The notes: generated by a model not told the origin, from the letters alone. DNA of 64,000 nt from Bin87 sp034428455 (GCA_034428455.1 DAOUHZ010000039.1:1-64000); one strand, 5' to 3'; numbered from the stretch's first letter, positions 8,269-17,045 are shown. Translations and numbers: made by a program.

Positions 8269-9531
8269 ATGTCATTTTCACCCAATTCGGTGACCGACGT
8301 TTCCAACACCGATCGGAACCTCTGGCAGGCCATCGTCGCCGAGGCCGTCGCCCATCTCACCTACACCGCCTACGCGCAACAGGCCCGCGATGAGGGGCAT
8401 CCGGAGATCGCCGAGGTTTTCGAGGAGGTCGCCCGCGCCGAAACCCTCCACGGCATGAGCTACCTCAGGGTTGCCGGGGCGATAGAAACCACCTCGGTCA
8501 ACCTGGGCAATGTCATCGCCGGTGAAACCCGAGAATACACACGAACCTACCCACGCATGATCAACGACGCCGTCGCTGACCAACGCGACGACGCAGTGGC
8601 AGCCTTCACGGGCGCGATGGAGCAGGAAAAGGACCATCAGATAGCCTTTTCGGACGCGCTGTCCCGGCTGCAGATATCCTCCGCCAATGTCGCGGGGACA
8701 TCGGTTGTTCCGTCCGCCGTCGCCCCGAGTGCCGTCGCCCGGAGCGCGGTCGATCCGTTGGCGACGAATTCTGGGGAGGCTCCAGCGCTGCCGTTGGACC
8801 TCGAGACCTACATCGACGCCGCGTTGGCCCTGGACAAGGAGCCATTCCACGTGGCCAACCTGGGGCGGCTGAGGGAGGTGGTGTTCGGAGCGCAGGACGG
8901 AATCATCAGCACCGTGGCCCTGACCACTTCCGTGGCAATCGCCGTGGGCAGCACCGGGACGGTGCTCGTGGCCGGGCTGGCGGCAGCGGCGGCGGGGATG
9001 ATCAGCATGGCGGCCGGCGCTTACCTGGGCTCCCGGGCCGAGGAGGACGTGCGCCAGGACGCCATCGCCCGCCAGATCAACGACCTGGAAGAGCGTCCGG
9101 CCGAGGAATTGGCGGAGTTGGTGATCCTGTTCCAGCGCGAGGGCAAGACCTACGACGAGGCCGTCCACCTGGCCAACGAAATCTCGAGCAACGACACGCT
9201 TTGGCTCAATACGTTGCTGGAAAAGAAGCTGGGGATCAGCCCGGACTTTGGCGGCAATCCGCTCAAGGACGCGGCGGTGATGTGCGTATCGTTCGGTTCA
9301 GCGGCGATCTTGCCAATCATCCCCTTCTTGTTCCTGGCCGTCAGCCCGATGGCTATTGGATGGTCCGTGGGCCTGTCGCTGGTCGGCCTGTTCGCGCTGG
9401 GACTGGCGAAGGGCCGGCTGGTGCGAAAATCGCCCATCTTGCAAGGCCTGGAGATTCTGGGCATCGGCGCCGTTTCGGCCGCGTTGGGATATGGTCTGGG
9501 CGAGTTGCTGCCGCGGGTGTTAGGATTCTAG
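8269..9531 (+). CDS. MbfA-like protein: ferritin-like domain fused to VIT1/CCC1 iron transporter
   Basis: A 420-residue fusion. Residues 15-135 form a rubrerythrin/Erv-like four-helix domain with iron-ligand patterns (Glu25, EEVARAETLHG, EQEKDHQIAF). A Ser/Ala/Val/Pro linker follows (about 140-185). The C-terminal part (from about 205) is a VIT1/CCC1 transporter with LREVVFGAQDGIISTVALTTSVA and five membrane helices. This is the architecture of membrane-bound ferritin MbfA of alphaproteobacteria, which exports iron under stress. The role here is inferred from architecture. GAGGGAG precedes the ATG. Confidence 0.88.
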   Translation: MSFSPNSVTDVSNTDRNLWQAIVAEAVAHLTYTAYAQQARDEGHPEIAEVFEEVARAETLHGMSYLRVAGAIETTSVNLGNVIAGETREYTRTYPRMINDAVADQRDDAVAAFTGAMEQEKDHQIAFSDALSRLQISSANVAGTSVVPSAVAPSAVARSAVDPLATNSGEAPALPLDLETYIDAALALDKEPFHVANLGRLREVVFGAQDGIISTVALTTSVAIAVGSTGTVLVAGLAAAAAGMISMAAGAYLGSRAEEDVRQDAIARQINDLEERPAEELAELVILFQREGKTYDEAVHLANEISSNDTLWLNTLLEKKLGISPDFGGNPLKDAAVMCVSFGSAAILPIIPFLFLAVSPMAIGWSVGLSLVGLFALGLAKGRLVRKSPILQGLEILGIGAVSAALGYGLGELLPRVLGF

Positions 9532-9564
9532 CCGCGGTGAGCCCACGCCAACAGGAGGGACAGC

Positions 9565-9930
9565 ATGATGTTCTACAGAGGCGACCTGAAAAACCGCACC
9601 CATCCCGGCAGTCCTTACCCACCTACCGACGAGGCATACATCCAGGAACTGGAAGAGTGCATCCGGGAAGCCGCCGCGCCTTTCGGCGGCATTGAGGTTC
9701 TGGACGAGAAGTTCCGCTTGTACCAAATAGCCGCAAAGCTGCTGGACAAAGCTACTCCCGCCCTGCGCAAGAAGTACCCGGACCAATGGGTTTCAATGGA
9801 TGAAAATGGAACGCTGACGGTGGCTCGCACCATCGAGGAACTGATTGAAAAAATGGCAAATCAGGGCCTCCCCAGTGGAGATTATCCCTGCGTGTTTTTG
9901 CGTTCCCAGCATCAGAAATGGACATTATGA
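9565..9930 (+). CDS. Hypothetical protein, DUF5678-like C-terminus
   Basis: A 121-residue soluble protein with a perfect AGGAGGG ribosome site. Helical N-terminus, then KYPDQWVSMDENGTLTVARTIEEL and YPCVFLRSQ, resembling the short DUF5678-type fold (a strand carrying W-V, a helix, and a final V-F strand). Its stop codon overlaps an ATG (ATGA, 9927-9930) that opens the next reading frame, a retropepsin-like protein. Such small proteins next to clan AA proteases recur in bacteria, but function is unknown. Confidence 0.7.
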   Translation: MMFYRGDLKNRTHPGSPYPPTDEAYIQELEECIREAAAPFGGIEVLDEKFRLYQIAAKLLDKATPALRKKYPDQWVSMDENGTLTVARTIEELIEKMANQGLPSGDYPCVFLRSQHQKWTL

Positions 9931-9962
9931 TCATCGGCCGTTTCTGAAACCGCGAACAGCCC

Positions 9963-10346
9963 TTGGTTGACGCAACTCTGGTGTTTCCAAGGTATAGGAC
10001 CGAAACGAACCTCCGCTTTCTGGCGGATACCGGCTCGGACACCACCCTGATCCACCCTGCCGATTTAATGCGCGCTGGGGTCCCGACCAGTCAGTTGACG
10101 CCTGGGACAGGAACCGGGGGAGTTGGCGGTCAGTCCGCCACTTGGGCGGAACCGGCAATAATCCGCTTTTTCGATCAAGATGGCTTTGGTCGATATGACT
10201 ACCGGCTCGACGTCGAAATTGCCCAGCCAACAGAACACAACCGTAACTTCCCCTCGTTGTTAGGCATGGACGTCCTCGGCTGCTGGTACACCGAGTGCGA
10301 CCCAACCAAGGATCTGCTCCGGTTCACCGTGCGGCGAACACTGTAG
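9963..10346 (+). CDS. Retropepsin-like aspartic protease, with an in-frame stop near its natural start
   Basis: A 127-residue protein with the aspartic protease signature FLADTGSDTTLIHP, a flap-like GTGTGGVGGQS stretch and the second Gly-rich LLGMDVLG block typical of single-domain retropepsins. Starting at TTG 9963 it lacks a ribosome site. In the same frame, ATG 9927 overlaps the upstream stop (ATGA), encodes MIIGRF, meets TGA at 9945, then continues NREQPLVDATLVFP. The natural start is probably 9927, so the TGA is a nonsense mutation, an error or a recoded stop. Active-site Asp and Gly are intact. Confidence 0.7.
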   Translation: MVDATLVFPRYRTETNLRFLADTGSDTTLIHPADLMRAGVPTSQLTPGTGTGGVGGQSATWAEPAIIRFFDQDGFGRYDYRLDVEIAQPTEHNRNFPSLLGMDVLGCWYTECDPTKDLLRFTVRRTL

Positions 10347-10353
10347 CCCTCGG

Positions 10354-11256
10354 TTAGGAAAACCGGCCCAACAAGCCTTTCACGGCCTTGAGAAAATCGG
10401 GAGGGTTGTCCCCCTGGACCAAGTGGCCGGCGTTGGCGACGGTAACCGTCGTGCAATCATGGTGTTCCTCGGCCATCCGCATCATCGTCTCGTCGGCGAA
10501 AATGTCGCTGCGAGCGCCGCGCACCACCAGGGCCGGGCAATCAATCCTGCGCCAGCCGGCCCAGAGTTGTTCGGGTGTCCAGGCTGGCGCGCGGAAGCCG
10601 CGGCGGCGTATCACCTTGTCATACTTCCACGTCCACTTCCCGTCCTCGCGCTGCCGGATGCTGTACTTCAATGCCCCCAGCGTTTGTTCGCGGCTGCGGC
10701 CGGTGTACTCCATGACGCGCTGGGCGAACTCTTCCAGGGTGTCCAGCTCATCAGGCAGTTCCCGGAATGCCTGAATCCGGTTGGACCCGCGCCGCTGCGT
10801 TTCCGGTCCCGTGTCAACAATGGTCAACGACTTCAACATCCCGGGATTACCCGACGCCCAGGCCAGGCTGTTGCGCCCGCCCATGGAATGGCCGATCAGG
10901 TGGAAATCCTTGAGCCCCATGGCGGACACCAACGCCTCAACGTCGCCCACGTAGGCGTCGGTGGAATAGTCCTCGTCCGGTGACCAGTCACTATCGCCGT
11001 GACCGCGCTGATCCACTGCGATAACGTGGTAGTCCACCGACAGCGGCAGGCTGATGAAGTCCCAGCTGTGGGCCTGCTGCTGAATGCCGTGGAGCATCAT
11101 GATGGTCGGCGAGGCCGGATCGCCCCATTCCAGGTAGTGAAGGTTGAGACCGTTGACCTTGACGTACCGGTCGACCGGCTCGTTTTCCACCGTAAAGGGA
11201 ACGCCAATCTGCCGTGCAGCATCGTGCAACGACAGCCCCATGGAATGTGACGCCAT
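10354..11256 (-). CDS. Alpha/beta hydrolase
   Basis: A 300-residue alpha/beta-hydrolase fold protein. The nucleophile elbow is GHSMGG, the oxyanion region MMLHGIQQQAHSW, and the acid and histidine are probably in GARSDIF and ANAGHLV. Family members are esterases, haloperoxidase-like or C-C hydrolases. GGAGG lies 8 bases before ATG 11256, excluding the longer upstream frame. It is 45 bases after the CDP-alcohol phosphatidyltransferase and may be the last gene of the inositol lipid operon, where a lipase/esterase role is possible but unproven. Confidence 0.88.
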   Translation of the reverse strand: MASHSMGLSLHDAARQIGVPFTVENEPVDRYVKVNGLNLHYLEWGDPASPTIMMLHGIQQQAHSWDFISLPLSVDYHVIAVDQRGHGDSDWSPDEDYSTDAYVGDVEALVSAMGLKDFHLIGHSMGGRNSLAWASGNPGMLKSLTIVDTGPETQRRGSNRIQAFRELPDELDTLEEFAQRVMEYTGRSREQTLGALKYSIRQREDGKWTWKYDKVIRRRGFRAPAWTPEQLWAGWRRIDCPALVVRGARSDIFADETMMRMAEEHHDCTTVTVANAGHLVQGDNPPDFLKAVKGLLGRFS

Positions 11257-11300
11257 CTTGAATACCTCCAACCGTAAACGTGGCCGCCATGTTACCACGG

Positions 11301-11942
11301 CTAACCATTTTCCTCCGCCTGGCGTTCCAGGATCCCGCGGATGGTGAACATGCGCTGGAAGAGGGTGAAGCAGGAAACGCCGGCGATCACCCACAGCACC
11401 CAGACCATGATCGGGACGGGGGCCAACCCTTCGACGATCAATCCGATGCCCAGGATCGCCACGCGCTCGGTTCGGGTCATGATACCGGAACGGGTGAATG
11501 CTCCCAGGCCCTCGCCGCGGGCGCGCAGGTAGGAGACGCCCTGCGAAAACACCAAACCCATCAGGACCGACAGCATGCTGAGGATCATTACCTGCTGGGA
11601 CAGGTCCCCCAGCAGGTAGTACAACCCCAACCCCACAAACAGGGCAGCCTCGCCCAATCGATCAAAAACGGAATCCAGCAGAGCGCCAAAGGGCGATGCA
11701 CGGCCTGTAAGGCGGGCCAACCCGCCGTCGAACAGGTCCAGGACGCTTCCCGCCAGGAACACGATGCCGCCGTACAGGGGCCATCCCAAAGCCACCAGAA
11801 CGGCGCCGGCCACGCACACCACGAAGCCCAAGATGGTAATTGCGTTGGGGGTCAATCCAACAGCACGGAGCGCCCGCGCCCCGGGCAACTCGACGTAGCG
11901 CAGCATTGCCGCGCGCAGTTCCTCTCTACCGGGCATTGCCAC
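11301..11942 (-). CDS. CDP-alcohol phosphatidyltransferase (probable phosphatidylinositol phosphate synthase)
   Basis: A 213-residue membrane enzyme with the complete CDP-alcohol phosphatidyltransferase motif D-x2-D-G-x2-A-R-x8-G-x3-D-x3-D at Asp69, Asp72, Gly73, Ala76, Arg77, Gly86, Asp90 and Asp94, and about six hydrophobic helices. The family joins CDP-diacylglycerol to a polar alcohol. Neighbours are an inositol phosphate synthase and a PimA-like glycosyltransferase, so inositol-1-phosphate is the likely acceptor, as for actinobacterial PgsA1. GTG 11942 with GGAGG 9 bases upstream overlaps the previous gene by 17 bases. ATG 11936 is a possible alternative start. Confidence 0.9.
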   Translation of the reverse strand: MAMPGREELRAAMLRYVELPGARALRAVGLTPNAITILGFVVCVAGAVLVALGWPLYGGIVFLAGSVLDLFDGGLARLTGRASPFGALLDSVFDRLGEAALFVGLGLYYLLGDLSQQVMILSMLSVLMGLVFSQGVSYLRARGEGLGAFTRSGIMTRTERVAILGIGLIVEGLAPVPIMVWVLWVIAGVSCFTLFQRMFTIRGILERQAEENG

Positions 11943-13080
11943 CGTGGTTGGCCTCCTCCATGCAATGTTGGTAATAGTCCTCGACTTCCGAGGCGACCCG
12001 CTGCCAACGGTGGTCCTGCGCTACCTGCTTTCCCGCGTTGGACAATCGCTCAGCGAGCCCGGCATTGTCGATCATCCTGGCTATGGCGGCGGCGATGGCG
12101 GCTGGGTCACCGGGCGGGGCCAGCAACCCGGTGCGTTCATGGGCTACTACGTCACGGTAGCCGGCGATGTTTGACGCCACCACCGGGGCGCCGGCAGCCA
12201 TGGCCTCCATAAGGACTATGCCGAAGCTTTCGCCGCCAGTCGCGGGGCTGCAAAAAACATCCGCGCTGGCGTAATAGCGCGGAAGATCTTCATCGGACAC
12301 GGGGCCGGTCATCCTTACTATGTCGCGGTCAATCTCGCTGATTGCGCCTATCCACGCCTCACAGGCCCGATCCGGTTCGCCGGGCCCTACGACGACCAGC
12401 CGCAAGTCGCGCCGACTTTCGAGCAGAAGAGCGAAGGCTTCCAAAAGATAGCGCAGGCCCTTGCGCTCATCCTTGCGTCCTACGAACAGGATGTTTTTTC
12501 TGTCGTCCCGCAGCTCGGGGAATGGGTTGGCGCTGGCGAAGCGCTGGAAGTTTATCCCGTTGGGGATCACACGATAATGGCGCTGCGGAAAATGCGGAGC
12601 GACGAAGGTTCGTGCCGCCTCGGAAACGGCGATGCGTCCGTGCAGGCGCCGGTGCCAGGTCCGGAGGGCGTACCGTGACCAGCGGTACAACTGCTGCCCG
12701 TCTGAGAATGCGTGGAAGGTGCCCACGTTCACCGCGTTAGAATGGTGCAGAAACATCAGCGGCAACAGGGGAGCCAGCGGTTCATGCACATGCACCAGGT
12801 CGAATCGTTCCCGAGCCATGAGTTGTCTGACGCGCGGCCACAACCACCAGGAAAGAGTCACCCGGGCCGTGGAACCACCAGCGGACAGAGGGACGGACCG
12901 ACCCATGGGGATGAAGTCACCGGCCTCTCCGCATTGGTCGGGGGAAAGCACGGTCGTTCCTGGCGCAATTACGGTCACCTCGTGCCCCCGCTGCCTCAGT
13001 TCGGCGGACAATTGGGTGACGTGAGCGTTAACGCCGCCGGGCCACGCGAAATCGTAAGGGGAGACCATGGCTACTTTCAT
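11926..13080 (-). CDS. GT4 family glycosyltransferase, PimA-like
   Basis: A 384-residue GT-B glycosyltransferase. The N-terminal MKVAMVSPYDFAWPGGVNAHV, the acceptor-side HVHEPLAPLLP, the NGINFQRF hinge, FVGRKDERKGLRYL and the GT4 E-x7-E nucleotide-sugar motif (ESFGIVLMEAMAAG) are visible. PimA transfers mannose from GDP-mannose to phosphatidylinositol at the inner face of the membrane; this protein's start and neighbours fit that group. The sugar and acceptor are inferred. It lies between ino1 (53-base gap) and the phosphatidyltransferase (overlap), giving translational coupling with the latter. Confidence 0.88.
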   Translation of the reverse strand: MKVAMVSPYDFAWPGGVNAHVTQLSAELRQRGHEVTVIAPGTTVLSPDQCGEAGDFIPMGRSVPLSAGGSTARVTLSWWLWPRVRQLMARERFDLVHVHEPLAPLLPLMFLHHSNAVNVGTFHAFSDGQQLYRWSRYALRTWHRRLHGRIAVSEAARTFVAPHFPQRHYRVIPNGINFQRFASANPFPELRDDRKNILFVGRKDERKGLRYLLEAFALLLESRRDLRLVVVGPGEPDRACEAWIGAISEIDRDIVRMTGPVSDEDLPRYYASADVFCSPATGGESFGIVLMEAMAAGAPVVASNIAGYRDVVAHERTGLLAPPGDPAAIAAAIARMIDNAGLAERLSNAGKQVAQDHRWQRVASEVEDYYQHCMEEANHGGNAR

Positions 13081-13133
13081 AGCCCGCTCCCCTCAGTCGC
13101 ACCCGAACCTGGAACGCAGCGCGATCGCGCCGG

Positions 13134-14246
13134 CTATTCTTCTCCGTCGCCGTGCTTGACCTTCACGCTGGCTACCGCCGGCTCGGCGATAAATGCCTCG
13201 ACCATGTCGTGCGCCTCGGCATCGGAATACTGGACCGGCGGGCTCTTCATGAAGTATGCGGAAGGGGCAAATACCGCGCCACCCTGACCCCGGTCCAGCG
13301 CCAGCTTGGCGCACCGGATGGCGTCCACGACGACGCCGGCGGAGTTGGGGCTGTCCCAGACCTCCAGCTTCACTTCCATTTTGACGGGAGCGCCTCCGAA
13401 GACCTTGCCGTCAATATGGATGTAGCACCATTTGCGGTCCTGCAACCATGGCACGTGGTCGCTGGGGCCGATGTGTATGGTGTCCGCCTCGGGCTCTTCC
13501 TGCATCTGGCTGGTGACGGAGCCGGTCTTGGATATCTTCTTGGAAACCAGGCGCTCGCGTTCCAGCATGTTCAGAAAGTCGGTGTTGCCACCAAAGTTCA
13601 GCTGATAGGTGTTGTCAATTTCGGCACCGCGATTTTCCATCAGGCGCGTGAGCACACGGTGAACGATGGTTGCGCCGACCTGGGACTTGATGTCATCCCC
13701 GATGATGGGCACACCGCGTTCTTCAAAACGGTTGCGCCAGTATTCCTCGCGAGCGATGAAAACGGGGATGCAGTTGATCATGGCGCAGCGGGCGTCGAGG
13801 ATCTGCTCGACGTACCACTTGGTTGCCATCTCGCTGCCCACGGGCAGGTAGTTGATCACGACGTCGACTTCGCGTTCGCGAAGGATTCCCGAGATATCAG
13901 CGGTGCTGTGCTCTGACTTGACCACAAGATCGGACAGATAACGGCCGATTCCATCATGGGTCATGCCCCGTTCGACCGGCACCCCGAGATGGGGAACCTC
14001 GGCGAACTTGATGGTGTTGTTAGGCTCCGTGAAGATGGCTTCCGACAGGTCCTTGCCGACCTTATTGCGGTCGATGTCGAAAGCGGCAACGACTTCAATA
14101 TCCTCGATGCGGTAATCTCCGACGCGATTGTGCATCACGCCTGGGATGGGATCGTCGTCCGGCACCTCAACGTACTTGTGGATGCCCTGAACCAGCGACG
14201 ACGCGCAGTTGCCCACGCCGATGATGGCAACCTTAATCTTGCCCAA
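13134..14246 (-). CDS. ino1: Inositol-3-phosphate synthase, actinobacterial type
   Basis: A 370-residue NAD-dependent myo-inositol-1-phosphate synthase, converting glucose 6-phosphate to inositol phosphate. It has the Rossmann start KIKVAIIGVGNCASSLVQG, the VVAAFDIDRNKVGKDL strand, NYLPVGSE, the CINxPVFIA-type loop (MINCIPVFIA), DDIKSQVGATIVHR and NFGGNTDFLNM, all of the short prokaryotic form. AAGGAG lies 7 bases before TTG 14246, making TTG the best start; the frame is open 12 codons further but without a ribosome site. First gene of a probable inositol phospholipid operon. Confidence 0.95.
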   Translation of the reverse strand: MGKIKVAIIGVGNCASSLVQGIHKYVEVPDDDPIPGVMHNRVGDYRIEDIEVVAAFDIDRNKVGKDLSEAIFTEPNNTIKFAEVPHLGVPVERGMTHDGIGRYLSDLVVKSEHSTADISGILREREVDVVINYLPVGSEMATKWYVEQILDARCAMINCIPVFIAREEYWRNRFEERGVPIIGDDIKSQVGATIVHRVLTRLMENRGAEIDNTYQLNFGGNTDFLNMLERERLVSKKISKTGSVTSQMQEEPEADTIHIGPSDHVPWLQDRKWCYIHIDGKVFGGAPVKMEVKLEVWDSPNSAGVVVDAIRCAKLALDRGQGGAVFAPSAYFMKSPPVQYSDAEAHDMVEAFIAEPAVASVKVKHGDGEE

Positions 14247-14429
14247 TTGTGTACTCCTTGCGGCCTGCCCCGGCACAAACATCCCTCAAAACCGGGACCG
14301 GAAATTATCGAGGCCAACCTGCATCAATCTGGCGAATAGTCTAACACACGCGGCATTTCAGTGCCTTTCGGCGACCGCTAATCGGCGGTTGCCGCCGATA
14401 GGCGACGTGAATCGATCAGTCGGCAAATG

Positions 14430-15110
14430 CTAATTTTCGGCGAAAAATCGGAAGATCGCGGTCTCGTCGTCGTGGCGGAACCTGCCGCCGCGGAACCGGA
14501 TGTCGCGCCCCTGCTCGATGTGCTGATCGACCAGTTCCTTGACGCGCCCCGACGCCTCCTCGGCATTAGCGGAATCGCGCACGATTTCCATCAGCTCTTC
14601 CCCGAGCAGGTTGTCGCTCACGCCGTCGGTGCAGCAGACCAGGCGGTCCGAAGGAGACAAGTCCACCGAGGTCTGAAAGACCGATAGGGTGGATTCTGCG
14701 CCAATGGCTTTGGAGACGCCCAAGCGAATCAGCCCACCCATGCGGCCGCTGTATTGCTCGTAGCCATCGGGTCGGATCACGTAGATGGGACTGTCGCCGG
14801 CCGAGATGATGTGCAACTGCCCATCCAGATACAGAGCCGCCGAGGCGGTGGTCAGCAGAAACCGTCCCCCGCCGACCTGATGAAACTCGGCGTTCTGCTC
14901 GTCCAGGACGGCAACAATATCCTGTGGTCCCGTGATGTCGATTGCGTTCAGGGCGTCGGCCACGGAACCGCTGGCCTCGTCGCCACCGTGACCGGTGACG
15001 CCGTCCAGCACCACGTCCAGGAAGTTGCCGTCGCCCAGATCCCGTGTCAGGTAGTTGTCCTCGCCGTGGGCGGCGTTATCGTGAATAATTGCCAACGAGC
15101 TGGTGAGCAT
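14430..15110 (-). CDS. PP2C-like serine/threonine phosphatase
   Basis: A 226-residue PPM/PP2C-fold phosphatase. Metal-binding motifs are present in order: GEDNYL (Asp18), VLDGVTGHGG (Asp36), SAGDSPIYVI, CCTDGVSDNL and the final DDETAIFRF. It is short for the family and lacks a membrane segment. It lies 38 bases after a kinase-like gene on the same strand, so the two probably form a reversible phosphorylation pair. Substrates are unknown. The next gene, ino1, starts after a 183-base gap. Confidence 0.85.
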   Translation of the reverse strand: MLTSSLAIIHDNAAHGEDNYLTRDLGDGNFLDVVLDGVTGHGGDEASGSVADALNAIDITGPQDIVAVLDEQNAEFHQVGGGRFLLTTASAALYLDGQLHIISAGDSPIYVIRPDGYEQYSGRMGGLIRLGVSKAIGAESTLSVFQTSVDLSPSDRLVCCTDGVSDNLLGEELMEIVRDSANAEEASGRVKELVDQHIEQGRDIRFRGGRFRHDDETAIFRFFAEN

Positions 15111-15148
15111 AGTTCCTGCATCCTCGCGAGAGGTTGATTATCGGCGGA

Positions 15149-16168
15149 TCAGCCGGCCAGTGCGGCCAGCTCAGTGTTCGCGTCGAATCGATAACGGGTC
15201 CAGTGGTCTTCGGAGAGCCGGTGCAGCGCGCCGCGCCACGCTTCCAAAGCGGCCTGCCGCTCCGGCATCTGCTCGTTTCGGATGGTAATCAGGCGCAGGC
15301 ATTCGCGCAAGTCCGCTGCGAAATCGGACACGGACGAGTACCCGCGCTGTCGGATTTTACCCAGGTATACCGTCGTGGCCTCCCGCAGCGCATCGTCAGC
15401 CGACGCGAACGCTCCTGCCAGGCTGTCGCATTCGTCCTCAATGGATATCACCGGCCGCTGGTTGTAGGGGTCAAAGTACCCGGCGGCGGCGGTGGGGGGC
15501 AACTCCGGCGCGAGGTAAAACTTCACCATTTCGACGTAGAAATCGTGGACGTCCTGGGGGCCTCGGTTCCCCTGGGCGCGCTCCACGCCGTGTCCAACCA
15601 GCGCGGTGGCATCGATCAGCGAGATCCGGCCAGCGCCCGGGGAGTAGAACACGTTGTGCGGGCCAAGATCCAGCAGCGCATAGCCGGCGTTGGCGTAGAT
15701 TTCCTGCGCCTCCAGCAATTGCTCCTGGATCGGCCAATCGTCGACCCCGTAGGGAAGCGCAAGGGGATGCAGCGCGAAGAGGTTCTGGCCCAGACCAATG
15801 GGCACTCGCAAGATGCGGCTCCTGGGGTCTCCCACCAGCGGTATGCCGGCGGCCCGTTCCTCAACCCGCACCGAGTACGGTTGTCCCAAGTCCTCTCCGA
15901 AGTACTCGTCGTGCAGGCCAACCTCGGTAACGCCGATGACTCGGGGAACTGCATCGCAATGTTGGCCAGCCCGTTCGTAGGCTTCCAGGGCCCGAGCGGT
16001 GCGTTCCTCGACCGGGCCGTGCATCTGGCGGCTTACAGTTTGCGGTGACGGCCGCTTGAGCACAACGGATTCACCCGTTTCCCGGTCTACTGCGGCGCGC
16101 ACGTCGTAATCGGCGCCGCTACCGAGAGGGCCGACCAGTTCAAAGCGATCGAGAGTTACGGTTTCCAT
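15149..16168 (-). CDS. Protein kinase-like protein (atypical)
   Basis: A 339-residue kinase-like protein. Residues 9-40 match the protein kinase N-lobe: a Gly-rich loop (GPLGSGADYDV, about 13-23) and a lysine (Lys38, VVLKRP). The usual HRD is replaced by LLDLGPHNV (Asp167, Asn172) and DFG by LIDA (Asp186), so metal-binding residues remain but motifs are atypical, as in some antibiotic or lipopolysaccharide kinases. It sits 13 bases after prmA and 38 bases before a PP2C phosphatase. Partner substrates are not evident; the lipid enzymes and chaperone nearby are only guesses. Confidence 0.7.
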   Translation of the reverse strand: METVTLDRFELVGPLGSGADYDVRAAVDRETGESVVLKRPSPQTVSRQMHGPVEERTARALEAYERAGQHCDAVPRVIGVTEVGLHDEYFGEDLGQPYSVRVEERAAGIPLVGDPRSRILRVPIGLGQNLFALHPLALPYGVDDWPIQEQLLEAQEIYANAGYALLDLGPHNVFYSPGAGRISLIDATALVGHGVERAQGNRGPQDVHDFYVEMVKFYLAPELPPTAAAGYFDPYNQRPVISIEDECDSLAGAFASADDALREATTVYLGKIRQRGYSSVSDFAADLRECLRLITIRNEQMPERQAALEAWRGALHRLSEDHWTRYRFDANTELAALAG

Positions 16169-16181
16169 GAATGACGCTCAG

Positions 16182-17045
16182 CTACCGCTTGTGCCCGCTG
16201 AGGATGGTGATCCAGTCCTCTTTCTGCCGGGTTTCGATGATGACCAACCCGGCATCATTAATTGCCGAAACCGCCTCGTCATGCTGATCCACGATGATGC
16301 CGGATGCGATGAACACGCCATCATCGCCCAGCAACTCGGGAATCGCCGGGGAGACCAGCCGGATGCCGCGGGCGCTGATGTTGGCCACTGCGATATCGTA
16401 TTGCATCCCCCGCGTTGCGGAGTTGGGGACGCTGCCGCTTTGCGCCTTAACGCGGTCGGCGATGCCGGTGCGTCGGAAGTTGCGTTGGGCGGCGCGTACC
16501 GCATGCCCGTCAATGTCCACCGCGGTGATATGGCCGGCGCCCAGCTTGGCGGCAGCGATGGTCAGGATACCGGAGCCGGTGCCGACGTCCAAAACGTTGC
16601 AGCCGGCTCGAACCATCTCTTCCAGGGCCTCCAGGCAGGAATAGGTCGTGGGGTGATAACCGGTACCGAAAGCCAGTCCCGGGTCCAGTTCCACCAGTAC
16701 ATCGCCGGGTTGGGCTTCGTACTCGATCCACGAGGGCTTGATAACCAGGTTTTTCCCGACACGCAGCAGGGTAAAGTGCTGCTTCCAGTTGTCGCGCCAG
16801 TCCTCGTTGTCATCCAGAGGCCGGATTTCCAGCTCGCCCAGATCGGCTACGCTGGACGCCAGCTTGATCCCCACCTCAATATGCGCCAGACGCTGCCGGG
16901 ACAGGCTCGGAAGATACGAACGGAGCACCGCGTGCTCGCCGGGCCGGATCTCAACACTCAACCCGTATCCATACCGCTCAAAGAGGTAGGACACGGGCTC
17001 CACGTATTCGAAGGGAACGTTGATGCTCAGTTCGTGCCAGGACAT
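16182..17045 (-). CDS. prmA: Ribosomal protein L11 methyltransferase
   Basis: A 287-residue S-adenosylmethionine-dependent methyltransferase of normal PrmA length, which trimethylates ribosomal protein L11. The N-terminal substrate-binding domain precedes the diagnostic LDPGLAFGTGYHPTT, the SAM-binding VLDVGTGSGILTIAAAKLGA (motif I), AVDIDGHAV and the catalytic-loop VANIS. It follows dnaJ by 61 bases, an order also seen in many Gram-positive hrcA-grpE-dnaK-dnaJ-prmA loci. Confidence 0.95.
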   Translation of the reverse strand: MSWHELSINVPFEYVEPVSYLFERYGYGLSVEIRPGEHAVLRSYLPSLSRQRLAHIEVGIKLASSVADLGELEIRPLDDNEDWRDNWKQHFTLLRVGKNLVIKPSWIEYEAQPGDVLVELDPGLAFGTGYHPTTYSCLEALEEMVRAGCNVLDVGTGSGILTIAAAKLGAGHITAVDIDGHAVRAAQRNFRRTGIADRVKAQSGSVPNSATRGMQYDIAVANISARGIRLVSPAIPELLGDDGVFIASGIIVDQHDEAVSAINDAGLVIIETRQKEDWITILSGHKR

